Program-made: the position numbers and the translations under genes
The notes under the pieces: model-generated
What the model was told of the DNA's origin: nothing
The model's database searches: none
The model's input: only the letters and a program-made list of their open reading frames with translations
Part shown: in pieces, positions 46,801 through 58,436 of the stretch
How positions within the stretch are numbered: position 1 is the first letter of the stretch
Layout of the letters: each line of letters opens with the position of its first letter
NCBI GenBank assembly: GCA_022579005.1
Contig: MU401498.1
Location: 1 to 64,000 of the forward strand
From: Poronia punctata
Lineage: Eukaryota; Ascomycota; Sordariomycetes; Xylariales; Xylariaceae
Direction: 5' to 3'
Length of the DNA stretch: 64,000 bases

Positions 46801-47791
46801 AGTTTAGCATGACCGAGTTTGATCTCGTCCAGCTCCCGTTGTGCCGCATTTTTCTCGGCCTGGAGGATGTTGAGTGTTTGGGTCAACTTTTTCTCGCGGT
46901 CGGCAGCTTCTCTTTCCTTGGCCATGAGGTCATGAACTTGGGTCTCGAGGTTCCAATTTTCGTCTTTGTACCGGTGTTCATTGTCATCCAAGTTCTTGAG
47001 CCGCTGTTGGTAGCCCTGTACCTCGTACTCCAGCTTCGTATTCTCGACTTTGACCTCCTTCAACTCTTCTTCCCTCTCATGAAGGGCTCCTTGCAAGGTG
47101 CGAACTTGGACAATTAACGAGGTGCTAATCTCAGTAGCGAATTCGATATCGTGAATCCGATTCGAAGGCTGGTTGCGGACTTTTCGATTGGGCAAGCCAA
47201 GCTTGGTCGGAGACCCGGTAGCCTGAGCTTCGAATTTGGAGGGGCTCACGGAGCGCTGTCGGGAGTCAATAAACAGGAACGCAGCACATAAAACAACCCT
47301 GCGCGACATACCTTGCCACTTTTTCCCTCAGGCACGTAAGGGGAGCTTGCGCCAACCTCATTGCTAGGAACTCGAGATTTGGGTAAAAACGCGCGTGCGG
47401 TTTCTTTAGCGACTTCGTAATAGTCCTTCTCGATTTCAATGAGCTTCTGGCGCAAATCGTCAGACAACTCGCCCTCGGCTTGGAATCTTTCCACCTCCTT
47501 CAGCCGTTCGGTCAGTTCGTTGCGCTGCTGGACGAGTGCGGTGCCTAGTTTGCCGGCTTCTTCCATTCTCCGATCCGTCTCGGCTAGATGTGCCTCCAGG
47601 GCGCGTTTCGCTTGGGCGGGCGAGACATCGGGGTCGAGCGCGAACAGTTGCGAGTTGAAGTGGGAGTACCGATGGTGGGCCGGCCCAGCAGAGCGGAAGG
47701 GGTCATTATAATCAGTATCGGCTCCAACAGAGGGTGTTGACGCAATGACACTGGCCGACAAATCGTCGGACATTGGTGGCGAGGACGCCAT
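40835..47791 (-). CDS. apsA: ApsA/Num1 cortical anchor with PH domain and 26-residue repeats
   Basis: Cell-cortex protein of 2277 residues; exons 47312-47791, 41066-47255 and 40835-40998. An N-terminal helical domain (about 45-150) precedes the SPSKF-RKVRNQPSNRIHDIEFATE segment and a long coiled coil (to about 400). A Ser/Glu-rich region follows, then about 30 tandem 26-residue units (about 750-1620) of the form xHAxELExLKxxHxxELExLKxE. The PH domain (about 1960-2075; GEYLWKYTRKAG to RHETWFNALSYLL) matches the Mcp5/Num1 PH class that binds phosphoinositides. In Aspergillus nidulans ApsA positions nuclei; yeast Num1 anchors dynein and mitochondria at the cortex. The last exon adds a His/Thr-rich tail (HGHTHTHTHP). 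It is the longest gene here, and its antisense carries many shadow ORFs. The first exon start is the ATG at 47791. Confidence 0.95.
42860..45480 (-). repeat. 78-bp (26-codon) repeat block inside apsA
   Basis: Successive units such as AHSRELEAIKASHVKEQEEL and its neighbours begin every 26 codons with almost no slippage across most of the region. Alanine-histidine at unit positions 1-2 and a second histidine near 13 recur. Divergence at the DNA level is high, so the array is old. Boundaries are approximate. Confidence 0.8.
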
Positions 47792-50700
47792 GGTCGCTTC
47801 TAATAAATGAAACGACCAAGGAGAATCAGTCCCCTCAGCCTAGAGACGTGACATTCAAATTCGATAGAACGGTCAAACGGTCGAGGGAAATCGGATGTAG
47901 CTGGTAGCTCTCGTCGCGAGGGAGCCCGGAATGGAAACAGATGTTTCAATAGCGAAAGAATAATGCAGCACCTCGATATGGTCACCCAGGCAACGGTGTC
48001 CGCACGAATTCGTACAGTTCAATGGAGCAACCAATGGCTGTATTGAGTACGTCAATCTGCGCGTTCAAAGAGAGTGGTTGGGAATGACTCGAGCCACGTA
48101 GCCAGCCACGAATGGACAGTAAATCTCCTAATTAAAGCAGCAGTTATGGATGGGCCTTGTTTGATCAAAGCAGATATGGCGGCGCACGCGTTTCGAACCT
48201 CGGAATCCGCGAGAAGAATGTCGATTCACTTATGGTATTTGTTGATTTCCCTTTTTTCCAATACCTTCGCTTTACCCAGTTATGGCGCGAAAGAAGAGAC
48301 AGTAGTGCAGCAAATGCGCTACAGTCCCCAATAGTTGGAAGGAAAGGCGAACAAACAAACAAAAGCCAGATATCGTCGACTTGTTTTTGTTAGCACAGTT
48401 GGATCGCGTGCGGGATCCCTCGGGAATCGAGAAGGCGTCGATCAACACAGCCCAAAGCTCCAAGCGTGGAAATATGCGACTGGTCCTCAAAATGAAAGGT
48501 GGCTCCCTTTAGGCAGGATCTAATTGGCTGTGAGCGGGAAAGGATAGGCAACGTCGTCCTCGCCTCTTTTGGTCGAAAGAATGGATGCCGCCAATAGGAA
48601 CCCGTTATCAACAGGCGCGTAGCGAATTTGGTAAGTGCGTGTAGGTTATGCAGCTCGAGCGAGTGTAGGTATCCTTGGGGATGATGAAATGGTACAGGTA
48701 GGTCCAATGGCGGTGAATAGCGACAATTCCGAGCTACTTTAGCGGGTTAGCATAGGCTCGAGTACACGCAGTACCTAGATTAGTCCAGGAACTGCGCCTT
48801 AGTTTGTTTCAACTACCTAGGTACCTACCCGTAAATGATCAAAACGAGTGTAGAGGTTGCAGAAATGTCCAAAGAGGACAGAACAAGCTTTTTGGATAAA
48901 AGGGTTAACAACGATTGTTCCACAGAGACTGACAGTACCAATGTTTCGATATGTTTCCTCGGGACAACAGGGAAGGGAATGCAGGCTGCCGAAAAATGTC
49001 TAGTTCACTAGGTAGGTTAGATGTTGTGTATCAGTCAGGGCTTCTGACTCAGGCGCGTATCGTAACGGTGATGGCGCTACATGCGGGCGCACGTACCGAC
49101 CGTTTCACAAATTGTAATGCGTTGCGTTGTGGGCAATATCTCTTGTGTCGTTCCGAGATTACTTCGATAGGATGCCGACCCAGATAACCGACAGCGTTGG
49201 GTAGAAGTACAAAGGTTATAAAAAAATCTAGAGCATGGTAAGCAAACCATCAGTACGAACGATTGTGAATTATTTGGGGTTTATTTGGGTTGCTAAGAGC
49301 CATTCCCTTCGTACACCCAAATGCACCCCTGGGAGATGAAGCCTCCGTCCGGATAAGGCACAGTCTGATATAAGCCACTGTCTACGTGTAACTGTAGGGC
49401 TTCGAATATTTGCTGGCACCCAGGACGGATTGGGCACAACAGTAAAAGGAGGTATACTGACATTAGATAATGTAGGTAGGGAGTATGGCAAGGAAGGACT
49501 AAGGTCGGTGATAAGTACAGAAGAAGTACGGGATAGACTCGGCGTCAATTATTAAAGAGTGACTATAGAGAACTAGTAGGTATGAGAAGAGTGAAGCATC
49601 GGCGTAGGATGCGTACAAAACAGTGTAGAGAACAAAAAGGTAGAAAAATTACAGCTCGCTCGACAAGGGCGAAGACGAGGGCGAGAACGATCCGGCCTTT
49701 AGACAGGCTGTTGGATTCCTAAAACATCCACAGGGAGGATGAATTGTATTGTCTTGCCCAGCTTGAAGAGCCGAGGATTGAAGCAGGGAAAAGGGAGAAG
49801 TTCAAAAGGAAGAGGGGTTAGGAGGGAAAAAAGGTGCTAAAGTTTCACGACGACACCATCTGAAAAAGCGGTGATTATTTTTAACTAGTCTAGTCGCTCC
49901 TCTATCCACCAGTCCACCAGTCCCAAAACTAATACATACCTTACTTGCATACATGTCTGTGGATGTATCTAAAGAGATGTCTAAACAAGCTTGGGTAGCA
50001 CGAGCATTTCGGCACGTTACGAACCCCAGTGCACGATGGCTACAAGCCGACGACTGCTTGAGGTAAAGTACCGATGATGTGTTTATGCTATGCGGTGGAT
50101 CGTGACATGGTCAAGTTCGGACCAACGTGCTTTCATCTACCGGAAAGAGAGTAAACTGGTCCATATTTCGGGTCTTGCCTGTTCTCTTTCCCGCTTAGCA
50201 TTGTTGACTTGAAGTCATTGTACATGATCTACCAAGATACGTAAACAGTCAACTTCCCGCAATGCCGCTCCGAGCCACGAACTCCTATATCCAAGGAGGA
50301 GCAATGTAAATAATCATCGAGAGAGAATTGTACACTTCATGACACGACAGACAGTGAATTGATCAAGCCTCTACTTCTACTGCCGATTAGAAGCCATTCC
50401 GTGATCTATCTAGTGCCAGGCAGAACAAGGAGATCCGGACAGTGTGATCGGGTATGATCGTTTTGTTGACATCGAGGGTTCAGGAATGCCTGTCGAGTCT
50501 CGACCCTAGCAACAAGCATTGTCTGAGAAAACGCGTGAAAATTATTGGATCATAGCTCTGGACAAGAGGGAAATCCAATTTTAGGAATGCAGGCGCACCC
50601 CCACTATTCGGCGCTGAGGTACGGGGATCTGAGTAGAAAGTCGGTGTGATTGGTCATAATATGTGCGTACCTACGTGCGTACAGCTTGCCTAAAAAGTGT

Positions 50701-50925
50701 ACTTGTCAGTCGTCACATTTTGTACCGATGACCAGCGTTACACGGTACAATTGAATTTGAATTGGAGGTTTGCCTCGCTTTGTCATCAACATTTTACACG
50801 TATTTGGAAAGCATCTAAAAAGTTACAGGGTATTGGATGACAATCAACGTCGAGTTTTCCCAAAGACACATACAATCTCTCCACGATAATCCTGCTATAA
50901 ATAATTTAAGACACAAATTAGCAAT
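47792..50925. other. Intergenic between divergent apsA and cwc24
   Basis: About 3.1 kb, the longest spacer of the core region, with promoters at each end. It holds one exact TACCTAGGTA palindrome (48814-48823). ORFs up to 105 codons (48390-48707) lack domain content. I see no RNA gene. Confidence 0.6.
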
Positions 50926-51966
50926 ATGGGCGACGAAGAAACTACCGCCGGGGCTCCAGCTCCCGTTGCCATCTTTAAAAAACGAGGCGCCAAGGGCAAA
51001 GCGAATTTACGGAAACGACCAGCAACGCCACCGCCGGCCAGTAACAGCGACAGTGACGATTCAGACTACACATCATCCGAAGACGAGGCTGGTCAACGCG
51101 TAAAGCGCCGGAAGAAGAACAATGCGGTTGTCAACGCCTCATCAAAGAATAATGTTTCTTCAGCGACAAACGAGCATTCTGCTGTGATATTCGAGGCGGA
51201 TCGCACAGTTCCCATTACAAGTACAAACGACGCCACGAAACGGACAGATTGGTACGACGAAGATGCCAACCTCCTCGGCAAGACGAGGCCCATGCCCAAA
51301 TCCTCCCAGGCGACCGATAACTCTGCCGACGGTACATACAGAGGCTTAGCAAATAAATCCACATTTATACAAAAGAACCCCAATGCGCCGGATCGAAAAG
51401 TCGGCCCCATCAAGGCCGCAACGAATATCCGAACCGTCACCACCACCGACTTTGCGCCCGATGTCTGCAAAGACTACAAGCAGACGGGCTTCTGTGGATT
51501 CGGTGATAACTGCAAGTTCTTGCATGCACGTGAAGACTACAAGCAAGGCTGGCAGCTCGATCGAGAGTGGGAGAACGTGACCAAGGGAAAGAAGAATATC
51601 GGCGGGAAAGTGGTCGCCAGCGCAAACCGTGACGCCAAGGGCGACGACGATGACGATGCAGACGATGCTCTGCTCGAGAAGATCCCGTTTGCCTGCATAA
51701 TATGTAAGGGCCCGTACAAAGAGCCTATTGTGACGAGGTGTGGCCATTACTTTTGCCTACCTTGTGCCCTTCAGAGATATAGGAAAGACCCCAGCTGTGC
51801 AGCTTGCGGGTCTGGGACCAATGGTGTATTCAATAATGCGAAGACGCTGAAGAAGTTGCTAGATAAGAAGCGAGAACGGCAAGAAAAGAAAAGACAGAAA
51901 GCCATCGAGGCTGGCGAAGAGGTTCCGGAGGAGGAAGAGGCAGCTGCAGCCGAACCGGTCAAGTGA
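50926..51966 (+). CDS. cwc24: Pre-mRNA-splicing factor Cwc24 (RNF113 family)
   Basis: Spliceosome-associated protein of 346 residues in a single exon. The N-terminal third is basic and Ser/Asp-rich, with the TDWYDEDANLLGKTRP segment. A CCCH zinc finger follows: C181-x8-C190-x5-C196-x3-H200. Near the C-terminus is a RING finger: C257, C260, C272, H274, C277, C280, C291 and C294. CCCH followed by RING is diagnostic of the RNF113/Cwc24 family, which binds the 5' splice site region in the activated spliceosome before the first step. The C-terminal KKRERQEKKRQK tail and Glu-rich end are typical low-complexity additions. The gene is divergent from apsA and tail-to-tail with zuo1. An overlapping upstream ATG at 50837 is in another frame. 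Confidence 0.95.
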   Translation: MGDEETTAGAPAPVAIFKKRGAKGKANLRKRPATPPPASNSDSDDSDYTSSEDEAGQRVKRRKKNNAVVNASSKNNVSSATNEHSAVIFEADRTVPITSTNDATKRTDWYDEDANLLGKTRPMPKSSQATDNSADGTYRGLANKSTFIQKNPNAPDRKVGPIKAATNIRTVTTTDFAPDVCKDYKQTGFCGFGDNCKFLHAREDYKQGWQLDREWENVTKGKKNIGGKVVASANRDAKGDDDDDADDALLEKIPFACIICKGPYKEPIVTRCGHYFCLPCALQRYRKDPSCAACGSGTNGVFNNAKTLKKLLDKKRERQEKKRQKAIEAGEEVPEEEEAAAAEPVK

Positions 51967-53197
51967 AAGCATATGTGACCTCGTTCCAGAAAACGAATTC
52001 TGGCATAATCCAATATGAGCAGTATGTCGCCGCGCAGGAGATCGAGACGCCTGGAATTCCGGCGTTGAATTCGGATATGGCTGCCGCCTCCCTCCACCGA
52101 TAGCTAGTTGCTATGATGCTCAGTTATCGGTTCGGCCTTCCAAAGCCTCTACCTTCAACTTTCAAGCCATTGTGGCATGTGCTTACACATATGTCATGGG
52201 ATGAGGCAAAATAGTGAGGACGTCGACTAATACTGGGCTATATCCATTACCAGTAAATGTGACCGAGCTCCGTTAACAGGCTATACTAGTGGTTGCCAAG
52301 GGATATGTCGTTCCAGATGGACGTCAGTAGTGGATTATTCCAGTTGAAGGGCAAGGCTTGGATTATCAGCTGAAGTGCTCCTTTTTACAGATAGAGTTCT
52401 GTAGAAACAATACGAACGCAGTCCCCCTGTACACTTTCAACTTCAACTATGTGATGACGGCACCACATCAGACCATGTAGATCCCAGCAGGCCCCAGAAT
52501 TCGTAGACCGTTCATATCACGACTCCCTCTTATCACATATACAATACATTACATAACAACTTACAGATTCCCCGTTCACAATCCTCTCCATCCTCTCCTT
52601 CCATGCTACCAAAACGGATATATAAAGGTTGACGTGAGGTTTGTATACGTGTTAATATTCTGCTCCCAGGCCCAGGCAGCTTACCCTGGACCATACATGC
52701 GACTTGCGACGAAAACAACACAAACCCCGGAAAGGACGACAAGGGGAATCAGCGATAAACAAGAAGGACAATATAGAAGTCTGAGTAACTTGAGAATGTG
52801 CTCCTTTTATGTTCTCATGCTTTGAGTGATGCATAAAGTTTGACTACCTGCTCAGCTACATAAAAACCGAGTCTCGCGTCGTGTCATTGACCCGGGCAAG
52901 GTAGTCGATCAGCAACGGATAAAGATGTTGTTAAGACTTTACAATAGGTAGTCTACAGATGGCGTAAGATTGGGATCAAGGAGATTGGACTATATTACCT
53001 ATTGTTATATACCTACTTAGTAATCTGTGTTGGTAGACAGTCAAGGTCCAAGGGAGTGTGTGTGATCACAAAAGAATTCATGAAAATGTTCATAGCATCA
53101 TTTCAATTGCGACGATAAGTCTACAGTTGGGAAAGTCTACCAAGTCTATCCGAGTGTATCCTTTTAATCCCAAGCCAACACCAACCCGAAAGTCAAT
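51967..53197. other. Intergenic between convergent cwc24 and zuo1
   Basis: About 1.2 kb of 3'-flanking spacer; nothing coding, repetitive or RNA-like recognised. Confidence 0.6.
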
Positions 53198-54600
53198 TTA
53201 AACCAGGTTCTTGGCGTCTCCATCCTTAAGCTTGCCGGCCCCTACGAGACGCTTGACTTCGGCGCTCCACACACCCTTGATCTCGTCCGCAACCGTAAGA
53301 CCGTTGAGCTTGCCGGCCAAGGCAGCGACCTCGTCAGCATCGATCTTACCCTGCACCAGCTCGACATCGTTCAGCACGGCGTCGATCTGGGCCGGTGATG
53401 CATCGCCACCAGCAAAGTAGTTGGCGTCCTTGACGGAGCCACGCAGTACACGCTTGTTCTTCTTGAGAGCGTTCTTGGCCGCCTCTTTGGCCTTCTTGCC
53501 AGCCTCGCGGTCGGCCTTGGCCTTCTCTTCCGCCTCCTTGGCTGCCTTCTCCTCGGCCTCCTTCTTTAGGCGGGCTTCTTCCTTGGCCTTGGCCTCGGCC
53601 GCCTCCTTCTCAAACTTCTTCTTGTTCTTGGCGGCATTGGCCTCCTTCTTGAATTTCTTTATACGCTCGTCACCGGCGGAGCACTCGTCCAACATCTTGC
53701 GGAGACGGGCGTTGTCCTCGGCCTTCTTCTTTTTGCGTGCGTTCATGTTCTTACGCTCCATGTGTCGCTTCTGGTCGCGGTTCTCGTTGTCATCGGGAAC
53801 GTCCTCATCCAAGTACTCGAACGAACGCCACGAATCAAAGTTGTACCAGAAATTGTAAAAGTTGTCAACCTCCTCCTTGGTCGAGTTCTCATCACCAAAC
53901 GAAGGCACGGGTTGCGTCTTGGAGAAGCGACCCTCGGCTTTGAAGACTCTGCTCCACAGTTTATAGTAGTTGCCCTTTGCTGCCTCCTTCTTGGAAGGAG
54001 GATCGACATCGGCCTTCTCGTCGACTGAATCGAATTGTCGGCGCTTGACAGGGTCGAGCAGAACCTCGGTTGCCTTCTGAATACATTTGAAAAAGTTGTC
54101 GTCCTCGGTGCTACCTTGGGCGGCCTTCTTATCAGGATGATGCTTCAGAACCTTCTTGCGATGAGCTCGCTTAATCTGGTCCTCAGTGGCTCTCCAGCGG
54201 TATTTAGACAGGCCAAGAACCTGGTAATGATCTTGTGACTGTAACAGAAGCTGTTAGACATGAACAAGATATAGTAGATCAATCAGTAGGACCAATGTCT
54301 TTTTACCTTCCAGTCTTTGGCCTCGCGCTGAAGCATCATGGGGTCTTCAGGCTCGCTCTCCTCGCTCTCCTCATCCTTCTCAATCTTCTTGGCACGCTCC
54401 TGGGCTTGGATGCGGTCATCTTCAGAGAAGGTTCGCTTGTGCCGAGCTCTACGGGCATGGGCGAGGAAGTGCGGGCCAACAGGTTCGATGGTCCGTTGGG
54501 TGGACGCAGTGACGGTACCAATGGGCTTGAAGTCCTTTTCTGCGGACCAGCCCTCTGGCAACGTAGGCAGAGGCCTATCTACTGTTGTTGCGGTCGTCAT
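53198..54600 (-). CDS. zuo1: Zuotin, ribosome-associated J-protein
   Basis: Co-chaperone of 444 residues; exons 54307-54600 and 53198-54238. After an N-terminal segment with EPVGPHFLAHARRARHKRTFSEDDRI, the J domain (about 99-170) carries HPD at 132-134, which stimulates an Hsp70 ATPase. The zuotin homology domain follows (KLWSRVFKAEGRFSK; DNFYNFWYNFDSWRSFEY). A very charged Lys/Glu/Ala helix (about 265-360) comes next, the ribosome- and rRNA-binding region of the ribosome-associated complex formed with Ssz1. The C-terminal end is a small helical domain. The single intron lies just before the J domain. Length agrees with ascomycete zuotins (about 430-450). Confidence 0.96.
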
Positions 54601-55120
54601 TTTGGTGTATTACTCCGTTGCTTATAAATGTTGTGCAGCAGAGAAATGCAATGTCAAAAAAGTTAATAAGTAACGTGGGGCATATTTTTGTAACTTTTTT
54701 TGGTTTTTCTCTGCATACCGTATTTTCAAGATGGGAGTACCTACCCAGTAGACGATCGCTGACCAGTCAATGTCCCGTCTCGCCATAATGTGGGTCAAAT
54801 ACCCTGAACCAAGAACCTTTACCTCTAGTCATTGTACTGGATACCGTATCCACAGGCTTTTTGGGGCATATTGTCAGTGTTGATAAGTATTCCACAAGGT
54901 AAGGGGTACATCGGTGTACGAGTATAGAAACTCCCATAATTCTGGAACAAGAATACGTCGTACTTTATAAGGTACTGAAGTACACGAATTGGCGTGGCCA
55001 AGCGCATCTACGGTATTTTCACGAGCTTCATCTAGATTTCAAGTCTCACCCTAATACCAGCTCTAAGAATTATACCGCTGTATTTACACATTATATATTT
55101 CCTTGCCCTAATAAATGAAC
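54601..55120. other. Divergent promoter region of zuo1 and mzm1
   Basis: About 520 bp of spacer between two divergently transcribed housekeeping genes. No other feature is recognised. Confidence 0.6.
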
Positions 55121-55612
55121 ATGTCCACTGCACTTCCGGCATACCGGAATCTGCTTCGAGCAGCTCGTATCGCCTTCCAGGGTGCGTTTGACCGAGAGAA
55201 AACATGCGCCACCAGCAAAAATCGCCTGCCCTGTCCATGACTAACACTGAATACCTTATTTGCTAGGTGACGAGAGGACATTGACCGCTGCCTTGGCTAC
55301 CATACGTAACGGCTTCCGTGCCAATTCCGCGCTCGAACAGACAAGTCCAGAATATCCCGCCGCAATTAAGCACGCCGAGGAAGTCGCTGTCTTTCTACGG
55401 CAGAATGTCGTGCAGGGTGTGAAACAAGGGGAGACATATAGTCAGTGTCTATTTTCCTACTGTACACTTACTTGTTGCTGTACGATCATACTAACTTCTT
55501 TGCTCTAGAATTACGGATACACGAAGACACTGAACGAGGCGACAACGACACGATAAAGGTAGCCGGAAAGAATGTTAGCGTGGGTAGTGGCGCGAAGTGT
55601 TGCAGTAGCTGA
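55121..55612 (+). CDS. mzm1: Mitochondrial zinc maintenance protein 1 (LYR family)
   Basis: Mitochondrial matrix protein of 112 residues; exons 55121-55181, 55267-55440 and 55509-55612, summing to 113 codons. It begins STALPAYRNLLRAARIAFQGD, the LYR-type entry (here AYRNLLRA), continues with HAEEVAVFLRQNVVQG, and ends with KLRIHEDTERGDNDTIK, all hallmarks of Mzm1. Mzm1/LYRM7 stabilises the Rieske iron-sulfur protein Rip1 during complex III assembly. The second donor is GTCAGT, weaker than usual, but the join restores the conserved YKLRIHE. It is divergent from zuo1 and convergent with slt11. The first exon is only 61 nt and easily missed by automatic tools. Confidence 0.94.
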
Positions 55613-55827
55613 CGGAACGACGAACTCGAACTCGAAAATCCTTGTATAATATACCGTGATACCCAGCGTATGCCCACGATTTCATGACCTATAACCGCGA
55701 AAAGTCGCTCTCGCAAACTAAATGTACAAATGATTTTGGTGGCCATATTACCGTCCTCTTCTGTCCGTCGATCCTGACACCAGACGCCATATGCATAAAA
55801 ATAAATAATTGTGCAGTCCGCTGCCTT
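55613..55827. other. Short convergent spacer
   Basis: 215 bp between the mzm1 and slt11 stop codons; only 3' UTRs expected. Confidence 0.6.
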
Positions 55828-56982
55828 TTAATCACCGGCCAAGCTGGCATAGTTGACGTCGTTGGAGCCAGGCGGTGCTGCAATCGCAGTTACTTGTGGC
55901 GCCTTCTGCTGCAACGCATCAGAACCGTCCTGGGCGGGTGCACCTTCAATTTGTCTTTGGTTTCCCTGCCCTCTCCGCCGGTCCGAGAAAGCTGACCGAC
56001 CATCGCGAATCATTTCAGCTCTTTCTTCGCGGTTCATGGTGCCGATAGGCTTGGGCTGGGACCAGCGCACCCGTAGAGGACAACCTGCGATAACAGCCCG
56101 TCCCTTGCACGCCTCTGCCGCTCTTTCTGCACCTTCTCTTGTTTCGTAATTGATAAAGGCACAATGTGACATGTGACTGCAGATCAGCGATTTGATCTTG
56201 CCATGTTCTTTAAAGAAGTCCCGAATCTTCCATTCAGGCAGATCGTCTTCGACACCGGTCACGAACAAGCTCATGATTGATTTATCGTCGGGCGGGATAT
56301 AGTCCTTGGGGCCGGGGGGTAGTTGAGAGGCGCTTGGAAACGGTCTTCGCCCCGGCCGCGCGCCAGCTGCTGCCGCGGCTCTGGAATCGCGTGTTCGGAT
56401 GGGACCAGGGCCTCCAATACCTGCGCCTACTACGGGATTTCCACCAGTAGCAGAGCCAGAAGTACCAGCTGCAGATTCCGAGGAAGCGCTTCCATCCTCG
56501 ATCGCCCGTCCTTTTCTGAAGTATGGCTTGCTAGTCGCTAGTCGTCGTAAAAGCTCCCTGGCTTTCTCGTCGGCTTTCTCGTATTCTTCCGTGCCGCGCC
56601 CTTCTTCGAGCGCCTTCTCGTTATTCTGCGCGTAGTATTCCCGGTTGATTTCGCTCGAGGGGCCGGGTGCGACCATCTTCAGAGCAGCATCTCGAAGCTG
56701 GATCGGGAGGCCAAACTGTAGATCGAGCATGCAGCATTGACAGCAATTTTTCATCCGCGCGCAGGTGAGACAGATGTTGGTGCGCTTCTTGCGGCCGTGA
56801 GCACGGTCGGCAGGCCATGAGAAGACGGTAAAAGGTCTAGTGCATATCTTGCATTCGGCGCCGTAGTCTTCCTTGAGCATCTTGACGTAAGGATTCGGAG
56901 GTAGACAGTTTTCGCAGACGGAGGGGAAATCGGTCGACTCCCAACCGGACCGGTTGAGATCCTGCTTTATTTGAGGAGGCAT
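55828..56982 (-). CDS. slt11: Pre-mRNA-splicing factor Slt11/Ecm2 (RBM22 family)
   Basis: Spliceosomal protein of 384 residues in one exon. The N-terminal half is Cys-rich, with pairs at C23/C26, C44/C47 and C71/C74 and a CCQCC cluster (80-84), forming the zinc-binding Torus-like region. WESTDFPSVCENCLPPNPYVKM is a family landmark; ELLRRLATSKPYFRKGRA precedes an Ala/Gly/Ser linker. One RRM spans about 236-310, with RNP2-like SLFVTGV and RNP1-like CAFINYE. Slt11/Ecm2 belongs to the NineTeen-complex-related set and contacts U6 and intron RNA in the catalytic spliceosome. It sits about 5 kb from cwc24, which acts at a neighbouring stage of splicing; linkage may be fortuitous. Confidence 0.96.
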   Translation of the reverse strand: MPPQIKQDLNRSGWESTDFPSVCENCLPPNPYVKMLKEDYGAECKICTRPFTVFSWPADRAHGRKKRTNICLTCARMKNCCQCCMLDLQFGLPIQLRDAALKMVAPGPSSEINREYYAQNNEKALEEGRGTEEYEKADEKARELLRRLATSKPYFRKGRAIEDGSASSESAAGTSGSATGGNPVVGAGIGGPGPIRTRDSRAAAAAGARPGRRPFPSASQLPPGPKDYIPPDDKSIMSLFVTGVEDDLPEWKIRDFFKEHGKIKSLICSHMSHCAFINYETREGAERAAEACKGRAVIAGCPLRVRWSQPKPIGTMNREERAEMIRDGRSAFSDRRRGQGNQRQIEGAPAQDGSDALQQKAPQVTAIAAPPGSNDVNYASLAGD

Positions 56983-58436
56983 GTTTGCTGTGATTAATTA
57001 TGCGATAAATGACCAGGCAAGGCAGGCAATGAGAACAAGCGTACAGGACGGGAATTAAAGACAAATGTCTATTCAATCACCCTGGCGAGTTTGCGACGTA
57101 AGCATGGAGAAATTGTCATTCGTCGGCTTCAAGTCGTTAATCAGCAGTTTGGAGCCAGCGAGCAGTACGATACAGTCTACAGACTCAGAGATACATGACT
57201 ACGTGCTACATGCATCTTATCAGTTGAGGTAAGTTCCCAGGATGAGGCGAATTTTTGGGGCTCAAGTGCCAAGCCACATCCAGCTTAGGTGGGTCTCCAT
57301 CATCGAAGAAGTTTCCCACCATTGCTGCTTAGTCATACTGTGTTGCAAATGAATGTCAAATATGGACGACAGAATACTGTAATGGAGTGCACACGACGGG
57401 GTTTATCCCATTACCCCAGGCTACCATGTAGGCCTGGTGAAAATAGCAACGGAATCCATGGTAACTGGTTTCACAAATGAAGAAAGAAATGTTCGATATT
57501 GCTTCCCTCATTGATTCTGTCGGGACTCGGCATTGAGCATTAAGCAAGTCTTGATCCTTACCTAGGGGTACGGTGTACCTGTACGGCATCGTGTACGAGT
57601 ACGGAGGTTTGTAGGACGGTGTTTTCTTACACCGTATCTATCTTTAGAGACCTTGTTTCTTTTGGTTTACTATTATAAAAGGATGACATCGTCCCAGTGC
57701 TTTCCACACACCCCCGTACCAGGTCTTGCCTGGTATTGTTCACTCCACGGGGCACGGGTTGCCAGGGGCCAGGGCCCTCTAGGAGATTTGCTGCATCCCC
57801 AAAGTCTATACAAGGATTGTGACTATAGGTTATGCCCATTTCAAGTTCAAGTAAGGCCGACAGAAGCCGGGAGATGCTTTGTCGCCATGAGAACTACTTT
57901 ACTAAACAGCCGGGCTGTCTCTCCGAGTTATACGGTGATCTGGGCTTCTCACGGTATCATCTTGGTTAAGCCTGTCGAACGGCTGTCTTTCGAAAAAGGG
58001 AAGTCATCTGTCCCTCACGATGCGTCTCGGCGCAGGGTCCAACTACCCCGGAACCTAGATTCTGGGGTAGGCATCTGGATGTCCGTGCAGGACACATTCA
58101 GGTTCATTCGACCATGACGGGATATCCAATACGAAGTACCGATCTCGCTATACACCTCCCGGGATATGCTCGCTATTTTGCAATACAGACCCGGACATTT
58201 CCCCCGCTTCTGCGGTCCCAAACATCTCCGCGAAACAAGTTGCTCTCCCACTCTCTCGACTGTCTATCTCTAACGCGCATCTCTTCGCTTGTAACCACAA
58301 TACCAAAACATCAGTTGTTCAATACATCAATCGCGTTCAAAGTACCCAACTGCCCAAAGTAAACAACTGCTCAAAGCAATAACTGCCCAAAGAAGCAACT
58401 GCGGAAAGCAAGGACTCATCAAAACAAAAATTCAAT
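56983..58436. other. Intergenic between divergent slt11 and MFS gene
   Basis: About 1.45 kb. Immediately before the MFS start it holds a degenerate 16-bp repeat (58348-58413). ORF 57653-58117 (154 codons) has no domain content and is judged chance. Confidence 0.6.
58348..58413. repeat. Degenerate 16-bp repeat in MFS leader
   Basis: Four imperfect copies of CAACTGCCCAAAGTAA end 23 bp before the ATG, so they are probably in the 5' UTR. Confidence 0.8.
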
